Shown here piece after piece: positions 30,073 to 39,301 of a stretch of DNA of 64,000 nt. Below the pieces are notes generated by a model. It was not told the origin of the DNA, did no database searches, and worked only from the letters and a program-made list of their open reading frames with translations. Location of the stretch: the NCBI GenBank assembly GCA_031180805.1, contig JAPSLL010000012.1:26268-90267 (forward strand), read 5' to 3'. Origin of the DNA: Bacillus sp. (in: firmicutes). Its GTDB lineage: Bacteria; Bacillota; Bacilli; Bacillales; Bacillaceae. Position 1 is the stretch's first letter; each line of letters begins with the position of its first letter. Both the position numbers and the translations under genes were made by a program.

Positions 30073-30183
30073 ATCGTTTCCCCCATTCTTTCTTGTAGCC
30101 ATGTATATGCTAAATGGACTTTTTTATGCCAGTACAAATCATATTGGGACTTTCCGTAAAATCGGTTACGAGGGAGAGAGCAT
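30069..30183 (-). pseudogene. small conserved-looking protein gene with a frameshift near its start
   Basis: ATG at 30181-30183 has GGGAGG 7 bases upstream but runs into TAA after five codons. Removing one base from the CCC run at 30172-30174 joins this ATG to an open frame of about 32 codons, reading NRFYGKSQYDLYWHKKVHLA and then YTWLQERMGETI. That frame ends in TGA overlapping the next gene's ATG. The composition (Trp, Tyr, charged) and the ATGA coupling argue for a real gene of about 37 residues. It could be a true frameshift, a sequencing error, or a non-standard start. Confidence 0.5.
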
Positions 30184-30251
30184 TCTGCTGCCTCCCAAGA
30201 CCCGTAACTAACAGAAGGAGAACTGATCCATTATTTTTTTATATCTGATGA

Positions 30252-31001
30252 TTATTCCGCAAGATAAAGCTTTGTTTTTTCCGTATATCGATTCAACCGT
30301 ATTGTCTCATCAACACTTGTGATTATTTTTGCTTTGTCTAAATCTGCAAACTTAGCAAATGATACTTCACCAAGTTTTGTATGATCTGCTAACACGTAAG
30401 CTTCTCGTGAAAGTGAGATCGCTTTTTCTTTAATATGTGCCTCCTCTGGGTCAGGTGTTGTATATCCTAATTCAGGATGTATCGCATTTGCCCCAATAAA
30501 GCATTTATCAAAGCGATAATTTTGGATGCTTTCATATGCATTTCGCCCAATTAAGGCCTTTGTTACTTTTTTAACATAGCCGCCGATTAAATAGGTTGTA
30601 ATATCTTTATCTAGTAAAGCTTCTAAATGGTCAACACCATTTGTCACAACAACGAGATTCTTTTGCTTCAAAAATGGGATCATTTGAAAGGTGGTTGTCC
30701 CTGCATCTAAATAAATGCATTCCTCATCATGGATAAGCTCAGCAGCATATTTTGCAATTTGCTTTTTTTCCTGGAGGTTTTGCGTTGCTTTCTCGATAAC
30801 ACTCCGTTCCTGACGTTTCTTTTGCAGGAGGGAAGCCCCGCCATGCACGCGTTTTAAATAATGTTGCTTTTCAAGCTGATCCAAATCTCTCCTTAATGTT
30901 GATTCAGACGTATTTGTTAATTCAACTAGCTCCTGGATTTTTACATGTTCCTTTTCATTTAATAAATCTAAAATTAAACGATGACGCTCAGTAATAAGCA
31001 A
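30252..31001 (-). CDS. DeoR/GlpR-family transcriptional regulator (FruR-like)
   Basis: 249 residues. N-terminal DeoR helix-turn-helix with TSESTLRRDLDQLEKQHYLKR near residues 30-50 and the conserved VHGGA; C-terminal sugar-phosphate-sensing domain with DAGTTTFQM near 97, VTNGVDHLEAL near 119, IGGYVKK near 138 and DHTKLGEVSF near 207. The fold senses phosphorylated sugars. In most Bacillaceae similar regulators head a fruK-fruA operon, but no kinase or PTS gene is nearby, so the target is remote or lost. TTG start with GGGGG 6 bases upstream. Confidence 0.85.
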   Translation of the reverse strand: MLITERHRLILDLLNEKEHVKIQELVELTNTSESTLRRDLDQLEKQHYLKRVHGGASLLQKKRQERSVIEKATQNLQEKKQIAKYAAELIHDEECIYLDAGTTTFQMIPFLKQKNLVVVTNGVDHLEALLDKDITTYLIGGYVKKVTKALIGRNAYESIQNYRFDKCFIGANAIHPELGYTTPDPEEAHIKEKAISLSREAYVLADHTKLGEVSFAKFADLDKAKIITSVDETIRLNRYTEKTKLYLAE

Positions 31002-31040
31002 GTTAATCCCCCATCCTATTTATCCCGTTTACCTCATGAT

Positions 31041-31066
31041 AGACCTCCACTAAAAAGTTGAGGTCT
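31041..31066. repeat. inverted repeat upstream of the DeoR-type regulator
   Basis: AGACCTC (31041-31047) and GAGGTCT (31060-31066) form a 7-bp inverted repeat 40 bp before the TTG start. No T run follows on either strand, so an operator or leader hairpin is more likely than a terminator. Confidence 0.4.
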
Positions 31067-31159
31067 AAACGTTAATCAAAGGCAAGTCTCATATATACAG
31101 ATATCCTTATTATATAAAATTCACTTATCGTTTCCAAAAAAAATTGCGTGCTTACTAGT

Positions 31160-32956
31160 TTATTTTTTAAACAGCTTCAACCTTTTCTTGCTGGTATTTT
31201 TCTTTGTTTTTTGAATTTTTTTATTTTGTCTCTTTATTTTTTCATCTTTTTTATATGATACATTAAATTTGCTTACGATGTTTTGAAGCTCATTTGCCAT
31301 ATTGCTAAGCTCCAAGGCTGATTTTGTAATTTCATCCATCGATGCGCTTTGTTCCTCTGAAGAAGCCGCTACATTTTGTGTGTTTCCAGCTGCTTGCTCA
31401 GATAATGAAGCGACTCCATTTATTAATGAAACCATCGAGTCTGAGCTTGCTGAGACTTGTTGGACGACTGCAGATACATCCTGTGTATGTACGGCAACCT
31501 CTTCAATTTTTTGGGCAATCGCTTTAAACGCGTCACCTGTTTCTTCTACCTTTACAATTCCTTCATCAACCGCTACCGAGCCAGCTTGCATTGCTTCTAC
31601 TGCATTTGTTGCTTCGTTTCTTATTTTTATTATTATTTGACTAATTTCGTCTGCTGCATGACTAGATTGCTCTGCAAGCTTACGAACCTCATCGGCGACA
31701 ACAGCGAAGCCTCTTCCGTGCTCTCCAGCTCTTGCAGCCTCGATCGCTGCATTTAAGGCAAGTAAATTCGTCTGGTCAGCAACCTCAGTGATTAACGCGA
31801 CAATTTTGCTAATTTGCGTTGATTTCTCTCCTAAAGAGTTTACAACCTGCGCTGTTTCCCGAACTTGGGATTGGACGGCATTCATTTTTGAAACTGTATC
31901 TCGTACAACAATATTACCTACAGATGCCTGTTCAGTAGCCTCAGTTGATAAATCTGCGACAACCTGAATAGATGAAGCAGCTTGATTCATTCCTTTAGAA
32001 ATTTCTTCGACTGCATTATTTGCTTCGATCGCTTGGTGCATTTGTGATTCAGAGCCGCTTGCAACCTCTTGAATCGACATTGTAATTTGTTCAGACGCTT
32101 TTGCCGATTGCTCTGCGCTAGCTGTCAGCTGTTCAGAGGTTGCCGCAACCTGCTCTGAATGCCCTGCTACTGTTGTAATAACAGAGCGTAAATTTTTTGT
32201 CATTTCATTAAAATCCTTTGCAAGCTGACCAATTTCATCCTTATTGCGAATTTCCATTTCCTCGTCAACAAGATTTCCGCTCGCAACCTGCTTTACCTGT
32301 GCTGCCATTTTACGGATTGGGATTGAGATATTTCTAGCAAGGATATTACCTAGAACGACTGCTAATAAAATAGCAATAAAAATGAAAACGATCGATAAAA
32401 TATTTGACCTTGTATAACGGTCGTCTATTTCCTCGCTAGCCTTATTGGCACTCTCTACACTTAGTTCAACAAGCTTATTCATATTTATATTAATACTTGA
32501 TAAGCTCCAGCTTGCTTTACGGAGGATTTCCTCTGCCTTTTCAACATTATTAGCCTGTCCTTCTGCCATCATCTCTTCATGTAAAGCTAGGTAATCATCC
32601 CATTCCTTTTTAACACCTTCGTAAAGCGTTTTCTCTTCTTCATTTGATAAAAGCGCTTCATATTTTTTCGTTACAGCTTTATGTCTAGTTAATAACGCTT
32701 CCATTGTTAAAACGTATTCCTTTCTGTTGCTCTCATTCGTTGAGTTCACGTAGTAAAGCTCTTGTGTAACGAGACTGTTCATAATATGTCTCATTTCGGA
32801 AGCGTAAATAACAGAAGGAAGCTGGTGCTTAGAAACCTTTGCCGATTCCGACTTTATACTGTTCATATTCAACGTATTTACTACACTTAAGCCAAGGATA
32901 ATGATGATTATAGAAGCAAAAACGATAATTAATTTTCTACCAACTGTCAATTTCAT
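31160..32956 (-). CDS. methyl-accepting chemotaxis protein (4HB sensor)
   Basis: 598 residues. Membrane helix 1 ([18 protein letters not shown]), an extracytoplasmic four-helix-bundle region of about 150 residues, membrane helix 2 ([20 protein letters not shown]), a HAMP domain ending [13 protein letters not shown], and a long signalling coiled coil. The hairpin-tip signature [20 protein letters not shown] lies near residue 395, followed by [17 protein letters not shown]. The last ~30 residues are strongly basic ([14 protein letters not shown]...), which is unusual. ATG with GAGGGG upstream. Downstream of a sugar-binding lipoprotein gene, which may deliver its ligand. Confidence 0.93.
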   Translation of the reverse strand: MKLTVGRKLIIVFASIIIIILGLSVVNTLNMNSIKSESAKVSKHQLPSVIYASEMRHIMNSLVTQELYYVNSTNESNRKEYVLTMEALLTRHKAVTKKYEALLSNEEEKTLYEGVKKEWDDYLALHEEMMAEGQANNVEKAEEILRKASWSLSSININMNKLVELSVESANKASEEIDDRYTRSNILSIVFIFIAILLAVVLGNILARNISIPIRKMAAQVKQVASGNLVDEEMEIRNKDEIGQLAKDFNEMTKNLRSVITTVAGHSEQVAATSEQLTASAEQSAKASEQITMSIQEVASGSESQMHQAIEANNAVEEISKGMNQAASSIQVVADLSTEATEQASVGNIVVRDTVSKMNAVQSQVRETAQVVNSLGEKSTQISKIVALITEVADQTNLLALNAAIEAARAGEHGRGFAVVADEVRKLAEQSSHAADEISQIIIKIRNEATNAVEAMQAGSVAVDEGIVKVEETGDAFKAIAQKIEEVAVHTQDVSAVVQQVSASSDSMVSLINGVASLSEQAAGNTQNVAASSEEQSASMDEITKSALELSNMANELQNIVSKFNVSYKKDEKIKRQNKKIQKTKKNTSKKRLKLFKK

Positions 32957-33103
32957 ATTCGTTCCCCTCTCTTTTGTTACCTTACTCTTCGATCTTGACA
33001 GGTTATCGATTAGGTTTATACTTCTTATATCGGCACCAATTCTTAACTTTTAAGGAAAATTTACATTTAATTAACACTGGAAGATAGTTTTTCCCGTGAT
33101 GAC

Positions 33104-33142
33104 AAAAAAAGGGGGGGTCCATATTCATTAGGACACTCCCTT
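33104..33142 (-). terminator. terminator of the solute-binding-protein gene
   Basis: An 11-bp imperfect stem (about 33110-33120 with 33131-33142) around a 10-base loop, followed by seven T on the minus strand. It separates the binding-protein gene from the chemoreceptor gene. Confidence 0.75.
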
Positions 33143-33210
33143 TTTGGATTATCGGTTTCAATAATTTGTTTTTTTAGTAGAAACTGTACAAAGTGTTTTA
33201 TCTCTACCAT

Positions 33211-34518
33211 TTATTTCGTTACTTTTGCACGTGCTTCTTTCCATTTGTTATTTAGGTCTTTCATAATATCATCAAAACTTTCATCTGTATTTCCAATAGC
33301 AGATTCAATGATACGCTGTTTAAATTCTGGTTGGAATAAACCGATTTCCCCTTCGTTGTCAATTGCATCGACCCAGCCTTCTTGTCCTTCTTGAGCTGGT
33401 GCATTTCTTAACAACTTAACACCTAAATCATCAAATGAAGCTAACGTATCTGGCAGCTCTTCACCAATGACTGGAGAGATTCCACCATTGTCAAGCGCGT
33501 AATTGGATTCATTAATAAACCAATCAAGCCATGCTTGTGCAGCTTCCTTGTTTTCACTGTTTTTATTAATACCAATTTTGTAATCTCCACTGCTTTCTGA
33601 ATATTGCTTTCCTTCATGATTATAAGGGAATGACATATAGCTAATATCATCTGGTTTTTCAGCTATATCTTGAATTTGTGTAATCGCCCATGAACCTAAT
33701 ACCATTGTTGCAATTTCACCATTTGCTAGCATTTTCTTTGAGCTTTCCCAATCAGTCGTTAGTGGATCCTCTTCAATTAATCCTTCTTTGACGATATCAT
33801 GCATCAATTTGTATAAAATATAATGTGGCTTACCCTCTGAGAATGGATCATCCATATTTGCCATTTGAACATTGACATAATCCTCAACCCCTGCGATAGA
33901 TAGACGGTTTGGCTCCCATTGAGTTAACGGCCAGCCTGCCGCATAGTTTGTATAATAAGGAGTCGCATTTGTTTTTTCTTTTACTTTCTTTAATGCCTCT
34001 ATAAACGCTTCTGGTGTAGTAGGTATTTCTGAAATTCCAGCATCTTCAAAAACTTTTTTATTATAGACAATTCCTTGAGCGTTTACAACAACCGGAATAC
34101 CATACACATTGTTTTCATAAGCATCTTCATCAACATGTAAATACTTTTTACTTAATTCATCAATTGTGCCAAGCGGCTCAAAGTAGTTTCCTAACTCTTG
34201 GACTGGTACATCATTTGGTATGAGCAAAACATCTCCATATTCTGTAGAATTCATACGGATTTTAACTTGACCTTCATAGTCTGTAATTGCTTCAAATTCC
34301 ACCTTTATATCTGGATATTTTTCATTAAATTTTTTTGCATAGTCCTGGAATACTGTATCAACAATATCAGTGCGATTTGTTAACACAAGGATTTCACCTG
34401 ATGGACCATCAGTATCGTTCGCATTCCCCTTACTTGAGCTCTTATCTGTTTGAGAACAACCTACTAATAAAGAAAAAATCATCATACTAAAAACTAGCAC
34501 CTTAAATAAGTGTTTCAT
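33211..34518 (-). CDS. ABC-type sugar-binding lipoprotein
   Basis: 435 residues, family 1 extracellular solute-binding protein. Signal peptide with lipobox SLLVGC (Cys near residue 21) and an Asn/Asp/Ser-rich tether. The mature part has LVLTNRTDIVDTVFQDYAKK at its start, NAQGIVYNKKVFEDAG near residue 148, and the family's MVLGSWAI near 273 (usually AM.G.W). No permease or ATPase gene is adjacent, so it must use remote permeases or serve chemotaxis. The promoter has a cre-like site in its spacer. The ATG has AAGGGGG upstream. Confidence 0.9.
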   Translation of the reverse strand: MKHLFKVLVFSMMIFSLLVGCSQTDKSSSKGNANDTDGPSGEILVLTNRTDIVDTVFQDYAKKFNEKYPDIKVEFEAITDYEGQVKIRMNSTEYGDVLLIPNDVPVQELGNYFEPLGTIDELSKKYLHVDEDAYENNVYGIPVVVNAQGIVYNKKVFEDAGISEIPTTPEAFIEALKKVKEKTNATPYYTNYAAGWPLTQWEPNRLSIAGVEDYVNVQMANMDDPFSEGKPHYILYKLMHDIVKEGLIEEDPLTTDWESSKKMLANGEIATMVLGSWAITQIQDIAEKPDDISYMSFPYNHEGKQYSESSGDYKIGINKNSENKEAAQAWLDWFINESNYALDNGGISPVIGEELPDTLASFDDLGVKLLRNAPAQEGQEGWVDAIDNEGEIGLFQPEFKQRIIESAIGNTDESFDDIMKDLNNKWKEARAKVTK

Positions 34519-34561
34519 TCTAGTATCCCCCTTTTATAAAGTAATCGTTTAAGTAACTAAT

Positions 34562-34590
34562 ATTTTATTACGAAAACGCTTACCCGTCAA
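34562..34590 (-). promoter_or_regulatory. promoter with cre-like site in the spacer
   Basis: TTGACG (34585-34590), a 17-base spacer, then TAAAAT (34562-34567). The spacer contains GTAAGCGTTTTCGT, close to the CcpA consensus TGNAANCGNWNNCW. CcpA bound there would block RNA polymerase, giving glucose repression of the sugar-binding protein. Confidence 0.75.
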
Positions 34591-34630
34591 TATGATGAAT
34601 CTTGTAAAAAATATTGACATATTTTTAGTT

Positions 34631-34682
34631 AAAAAAAGGCCACTCCTCCTAATGAACCTTTGCTCAATTGGAGAAGTGAACC
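34631..34682 (-). terminator. terminator of the LacI-family gene
   Basis: A 12-bp stem with two G-T pairs (34638-34649 with about 34670-34682) followed by seven T on the minus strand. Confidence 0.85.
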
Positions 34683-34702
34683 TATATTAGATTACTATTT
34701 TT

Positions 34703-35737
34703 TTATGCCATATCTGCAGCTTGTTTATCTTCCGTCATTTTTTTTACAGAGTCACGGAATACAAGCTTCCCTTTTACAGATATTTGTTCAAATTTTTTCT
34801 TTTTCGTTTTTAATTTTGAAATAATTAAATTAACAGCTGTTCGAGACATTTCTTCAATATCAACCTCTACTGTTGTTAGCTTAGGTTCTGCAATTTGTGC
34901 ATATATATCATTATCAAAGCCTACGACTGAGCAATCCTTAGGAACTCGATAACCTAATGAATCTAGCTTATTAATTAAATTGTATGCAACTTGATCACAG
35001 TTACATACAAATGCTGTAGGAAGCTTTTCAGGAAGCTCAATATCAATATACTTTCCACGCTCATCGCGGTCATTAATAATAAATTGTTGTTGTAAAGGCA
35101 GCTTATGCTCTAGCAATGATTTATAGAAGCCTAAAAAGCGGTCTTGAATGCTGCTAGTTGAGTAAATATTCCCTACGAAGCCAATATCTTTATGACCGTT
35201 TTTGATAAGGTGATTTGTCATTTCATAGACACCATAGAAATTATCTGTAATCACGGTATCTGCTTCTGCATCCTCATTATAAAAATCAATATAGACGATC
35301 GGTATTTCAATTCCATTTAACAGATGGATATATTGATTGCTAATTTGCCCTAATATTAACAATCCATCAACCTTTTTATCATAATAGATTCGTGGAAGAA
35401 CTTTATTTTCTTCATCCTCTGAGCTTAAAATATGAAGAATTCCACTATATTGATGCTGGTCTAAGACTCGGGCAATATGCTGATAAAATTTTAAATAAAA
35501 GGATTGAATTTCTCCTGTAAAACGTTCTGGTATAATAACGCCAATATTATAAGCTTGGCCTTCTTTCATTGATTTTGCTAAAGTATTAAATCGGTAGCCC
35601 ATCTCCTCTGCAACCTCTTTAATTTTCTGCTTTAGCTCCTCACTTACGCCTTCTTTATCATTTAGTGCTTTCGAAATGGTGACACTACTAACACCAAGTC
35701 TTTCCGCGATATCTCGCATTGTTACGTTATTTCCCAA
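34703..35737 (-). CDS. LacI-family transcriptional regulator
   Basis: 344 residues. N-terminal LacI helix-turn-helix and hinge: TMRDIAERLGVSSVTISKAL then KEVAEEMGYRFNTLAKSM. The periplasmic-binding-like core follows, with NIGVIIPERF, VDGLLILGQI, FVCNCDQVAYNLI and VVGFDNDIYAQIAEPKLTTV. The start is TTG at 35735-35737, because AGAGGTGGG lies just upstream; a TTG 11 codons earlier precedes that site. It probably controls the adjacent sugar-binding gene and itself. Confidence 0.9.
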   Translation of the reverse strand: MGNNVTMRDIAERLGVSSVTISKALNDKEGVSEELKQKIKEVAEEMGYRFNTLAKSMKEGQAYNIGVIIPERFTGEIQSFYLKFYQHIARVLDQHQYSGILHILSSEDEENKVLPRIYYDKKVDGLLILGQISNQYIHLLNGIEIPIVYIDFYNEDAEADTVITDNFYGVYEMTNHLIKNGHKDIGFVGNIYSTSSIQDRFLGFYKSLLEHKLPLQQQFIINDRDERGKYIDIELPEKLPTAFVCNCDQVAYNLINKLDSLGYRVPKDCSVVGFDNDIYAQIAEPKLTTVEVDIEEMSRTAVNLIISKLKTKKKKFEQISVKGKLVFRDSVKKMTEDKQAADMA

Positions 35738-35781
35738 AATACCCACCTCTCCGACATTTACTATGTTCAAATTTATGATTT

Positions 35782-35815
35782 AGTTAAACCAGCTGTACAC
35801 GATAATGGTTTAACT
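35782..35815. repeat. 10-bp inverted repeat upstream of the LacI-family gene
   Basis: AGTTAAACCA (35782-35791) and TGGTTTAACT (35806-35815) are perfect inverted copies 14 bases apart, 45 bp before the start. A LacI-family autoregulatory operator or a pair of half-sites is likely. The remaining 35816-36070 shows no other clear feature. Confidence 0.5.
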
Positions 35816-36070
35816 TTTTAGTTATAATCAAATGTAACATGTATGATAATTTAAAGCTTACATCTATGAAAACATATATTTACATATATTATAAAGTAAC
35901 TTTCACTTAATTGCTCGAATTAAGTTGAAAAAATTAAGATAAGTTGAAATGATGAAACAAATTAGGCATTGCGGTCTCTGCTAATTGCGAAAGATGTAAG
36001 AATCCATCTGTAATCATAGGATGCTTCCCTTAATAAAAAATGCCCAAGCTATTATTGAATAATTGAACTT

Positions 36071-36109
36071 AAAAAATGAGAGTAGGTCATAGCAAGCTAA
36101 CATACTCTC
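36071..36109 (-). terminator. terminator of the cardiolipin synthase gene
   Basis: GAGAGTA (36078-36084) pairs with TACTCTC (36103-36109), followed by ATTTTTT on the minus strand. Confidence 0.75.
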
Positions 36110-36117
36110 TTCTACTT

Positions 36118-37569
36118 TTATAAAATTGGTGATAATAAACGTGAGACAGACTCTTTAAAGCGTATCGTTTTTGAACGATGATGATAAGCTCCTAATGTAA
36201 GCTCCCTTGATACCTCAATATCTTGTAGGAAGTGTTCATAAAGCTCCATCGCAATCGACGAATCATAAACGAAGGCATTTACTTCAAAGTTTAATTTAAA
36301 GCTTCTCATATCAATATTTGCTGTTCCTACTGATGAAATTTCATGGTCAACAATAATCGTTTTTGCATGGATAAAGCCATTATCATAAATATATACTTTA
36401 GCACCAGAGTTTAGCATTTCTCCTATATATGACATCGTTGCCCAATAAACAAACGGGTGATCCGGTTTATTTGGAATCATAATTTTGACATCCACCCCAG
36501 ATAAGCAAGCAATTTTTAAAGCATCAAGTAAACTCGCATCAGGAATAAAGTACGGTGTTTGAATACAGATTGTTTTTTTAGCAGTGGAAATCATTTTAAT
36601 ATAGCCATTTTTAATCTGTTCCCAATCTGAATCAGGCCCACTAGTAACGATTTGTAGGCTACTGCTTCCCGTAACACGTTGATTCGGAAAATGGTTTGGG
36701 ATATATGGCACCTTCTTTTTATTTGTTGCCTGGTTCCAGTCAAGGATAAAGCGCGTTTGAATCGCAAATACGGCTGGACCTTGAATACGAAGATGTGTAT
36801 CACGCCAGTAGCCGAATTTCGGATCAAGTCCTAGATATTCATCCCCGACATTAAATCCACCGACATAGCCAATCTGTCCGTCAATAATAACGAGCTTACG
36901 ATGGTTACGATAATTAAGCCGTAAATTGATCCATCTTAGTTTAGACGGGAAAAACCGTTCAACTTCCCCTTCTGCAGCTACTAATTCTGCGAAAAACGAT
37001 TTCCTTAGCCCCCTTGAACCAAGATCATCATATAAAACTCTGACCTTTACTCCTTGCTTTGCCTTTTTCGTTAATAGCTCAATAAGCCGCTTCCCTAGCT
37101 GATCATTATGTAAAATATAATATTGCAAATGAATATGGTCTTGTGCGTTTTCAATATCAGTCATTAATTGCTCAAATTTTTCTTTGCCGTCTGTAAAAAT
37201 ATCAACTAAATTATGCTTTGTTAACACTGCATCATTATTAATTAAATGCATATAAATAAGCTGTTTATATGCTCTTTCCGTATCATTTTGATATTCAAAT
37301 GTATCATTCCGAATTTGTTCGACCTGCCTGTTCAGCAAGGTTTCAATCCCAAGCTTTTTACGGTCCTCCCATTGAAATAAATGATAGCGACTCAGATTTT
37401 GTCCAAATAGAAGGTAAAGTAAAAACCCTAACAACGGAATAAAAAAGAGAACAAGTAACCAAGCCCATGAAGCAGTCGCATCTTTTCTCTCTCTAAAAAT
37501 GACAATAATAGCAAACGCAATATTAAGAAAAATAATAATTCCAAGTAATATAGCTACAATGTGCATCAT
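36118..37569 (-). CDS. cls: cardiolipin synthase
   Basis: 483-residue phospholipase-D-superfamily membrane enzyme condensing two phosphatidylglycerols into cardiolipin. Two N-terminal membrane helices (IVAILLGIIIFLNIAFAIIV, then WAWLLVLFFIPLLGFLLYLL) and two HKD motifs: NHRKLVIIDG near residue 221 and IHAKTIIVD near 401. The length is typical. Two tandem ATG codons are possible starts; the second (37564-37566) has the better distance from GAGGA. Single gene with its own terminator. Confidence 0.94.
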   Translation of the reverse strand: MMHIVAILLGIIIFLNIAFAIIVIFRERKDATASWAWLLVLFFIPLLGFLLYLLFGQNLSRYHLFQWEDRKKLGIETLLNRQVEQIRNDTFEYQNDTERAYKQLIYMHLINNDAVLTKHNLVDIFTDGKEKFEQLMTDIENAQDHIHLQYYILHNDQLGKRLIELLTKKAKQGVKVRVLYDDLGSRGLRKSFFAELVAAEGEVERFFPSKLRWINLRLNYRNHRKLVIIDGQIGYVGGFNVGDEYLGLDPKFGYWRDTHLRIQGPAVFAIQTRFILDWNQATNKKKVPYIPNHFPNQRVTGSSSLQIVTSGPDSDWEQIKNGYIKMISTAKKTICIQTPYFIPDASLLDALKIACLSGVDVKIMIPNKPDHPFVYWATMSYIGEMLNSGAKVYIYDNGFIHAKTIIVDHEISSVGTANIDMRSFKLNFEVNAFVYDSSIAMELYEHFLQDIEVSRELTLGAYHHRSKTIRFKESVSRLLSPIL

Positions 37570-37862
37570 TTTTCCTCACTTTTTTCATAACTTTGACTAT
37601 ATTTTATCGTATAAATTGAAGTGATCGTCTGAAGTGGAAGCAGTATGAAATGTTAAATATAGCCTTTTGTATTTATAATTAATCGTTCCTTCTACACTAG
37701 TATAACGTGAATGTCCTGTTAGAGTAAGCCTCATCATGGTTCACTTATGTAAGAAAAATAAATTTGATGATAACTCTGTGAGATATATCTTTAGTATGTT
37801 AAAATATCTCATAATGAATTTTCAATCCATATTATCTATTCCATAGAGGTGAACAGGAAATC

Positions 37863-39158
37863 ATGAACGAATTAGCACAAGCGTTAAACAAGTCGATTCA
37901 AGCAGACAACGAATACGTCTATGATATGTTGTCCCAGCTAGGAAAGGAAATGTTTTACCCAAAAGGAATCTTAAGTCAATCAGCAGAAGCTGGTAAAAAG
38001 GCACATCGTTTTAACGCAACGATTGGAATAGCGACTGAGAATAACCAGCCGATGCATTTTCAACATATTCAAGATATGTTTGGTAAAGAAATCTCACCAA
38101 AGGATTTATTCCCATATGCTCCACCTCAAGGAAAAGAAGAGCTTCGCAATGTGTGGAAGAAAAAAATCCTAGCAGATAATCCAGGCCTGAAGGAAGAATT
38201 AATTGGAACACCTGTTGTTACAAACGCGCTTACCCACGGACTTAGCATTGTCGCTGACTTATTTGTGGATGAAGGTACTCCCGTTATCCTACCAGATAAA
38301 TATTGGGGAAACTACAACATTACTTTTAAAACCCGTCGTGGAGCGACAACTGTCACATACCCGCTTTTCAGCAATACAAATGGCTTTAATGTCGCTGGTC
38401 TGAAGGAAGCTATTCAAGCGCAAAAATCAGCTGACAAAATTGTTGTTTTATTAAACTTCCCTAATAATCCAACTGGCTATACACCAGTTGAAGCCGAAGC
38501 AAAGGAAATCGTAAACGTCCTTAAAGAAGCTGCAGAAGAAGGCTTAAATATTATTGCCTTGATTGATGATGCATATTTCGGATTATTTTACGAGGATTCA
38601 ATTAAAGAATCCATTTTTAGCTATTTAGCTGATGCACATCCAAGAATTCTCGCTGTTAAGATTGATGGCGCTACAAAGGAAAACTATGTTTGGGGATTCC
38701 GTGTCGGGTTTATAACATATGCGAGCCATAGTCCTGCAATTCTAAATGCACTAGAGCAAAAAACGAAAGGGATCATTAGAGGAACGATTTCAAGCGGTTC
38801 ACATCCTTCACAGTCGATTATTTTGCAATCATTGCAATCAAATGAATTCCCAGTTGAGAAGGAACAAAAATTTGCCCTTATGAAAAGCAGAGCTGATAAA
38901 ACAAAAGAAGTTCTTGCTAAAGATGAATACAACAAATATTGGACATACTATCCATTTAACTCTGGGTACTTTATGTGCCTAAAGCTTCATAACATTAATG
39001 CAGAAGAGCTTCGCGTTCACCTATTAGATAAATATGGTGTTGGAACAATTTCCATTAACGCAACAGATCTCCGCATTGCCTTCTCTTGTGTAGAGGCTTC
39101 AGATATTGAGGAGCTTTTTGACTTAATCGCAAAAGGTGCAGAGGATTTACAAAAATAA
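37863..39158 (+). CDS. PLP-dependent class I/II aminotransferase
   Basis: 431 residues, fold type I. The substrate-region motif LNFPNNPTGY is near residue 201, a PLP-contacting DDAYFGLFY near 238, the Schiff-base lysine probably in VKIDGATKENYVWG near 266-272, and the conserved Arg near DLRIAFSC in the C-terminus. Close to the aspartate/tyrosine-type clade with an N-terminal extension. The exact amino acid is not deducible. Monocistronic, with AGGA-type ribosome site and a strong downstream terminator. The 293 bp before it show no certain promoter. Confidence 0.85.
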   Translation: MNELAQALNKSIQADNEYVYDMLSQLGKEMFYPKGILSQSAEAGKKAHRFNATIGIATENNQPMHFQHIQDMFGKEISPKDLFPYAPPQGKEELRNVWKKKILADNPGLKEELIGTPVVTNALTHGLSIVADLFVDEGTPVILPDKYWGNYNITFKTRRGATTVTYPLFSNTNGFNVAGLKEAIQAQKSADKIVVLLNFPNNPTGYTPVEAEAKEIVNVLKEAAEEGLNIIALIDDAYFGLFYEDSIKESIFSYLADAHPRILAVKIDGATKENYVWGFRVGFITYASHSPAILNALEQKTKGIIRGTISSGSHPSQSIILQSLQSNEFPVEKEQKFALMKSRADKTKEVLAKDEYNKYWTYYPFNSGYFMCLKLHNINAEELRVHLLDKYGVGTISINATDLRIAFSCVEASDIEELFDLIAKGAEDLQK

Positions 39159-39174
39159 TTTCATTAAAAATGAT

Positions 39175-39216
39175 GACTGTCTCTTAAGGATCTCCATTTT
39201 GAGACAGTCTTTTTTA
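39175..39216 (+). terminator. terminator of the aminotransferase gene
   Basis: A perfect 9-bp stem (GACTGTCTC with GAGACAGTC, 39175-39183 and 39201-39209) followed by seven T. Confidence 0.9.
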
Positions 39217-39241
39217 TTGCATTTTTGCTCTCATTTAAGCG

Positions 39242-39288
39242 AAAAAAAGAGAAACGGAAAGCACATTAGCATGCATCCATTTCTCTTT
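39242..39288 (-). terminator. terminator of the DHA2 transporter gene
   Basis: AAAGAGAAA (39246-39254) pairs with TTTCTCTTT (39280-39288), the stem continues inward with GGA/TCC, and seven T follow on the minus strand. Confidence 0.85.
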
Positions 39289-39301
39289 ATCTTTATTTTT
39301 A

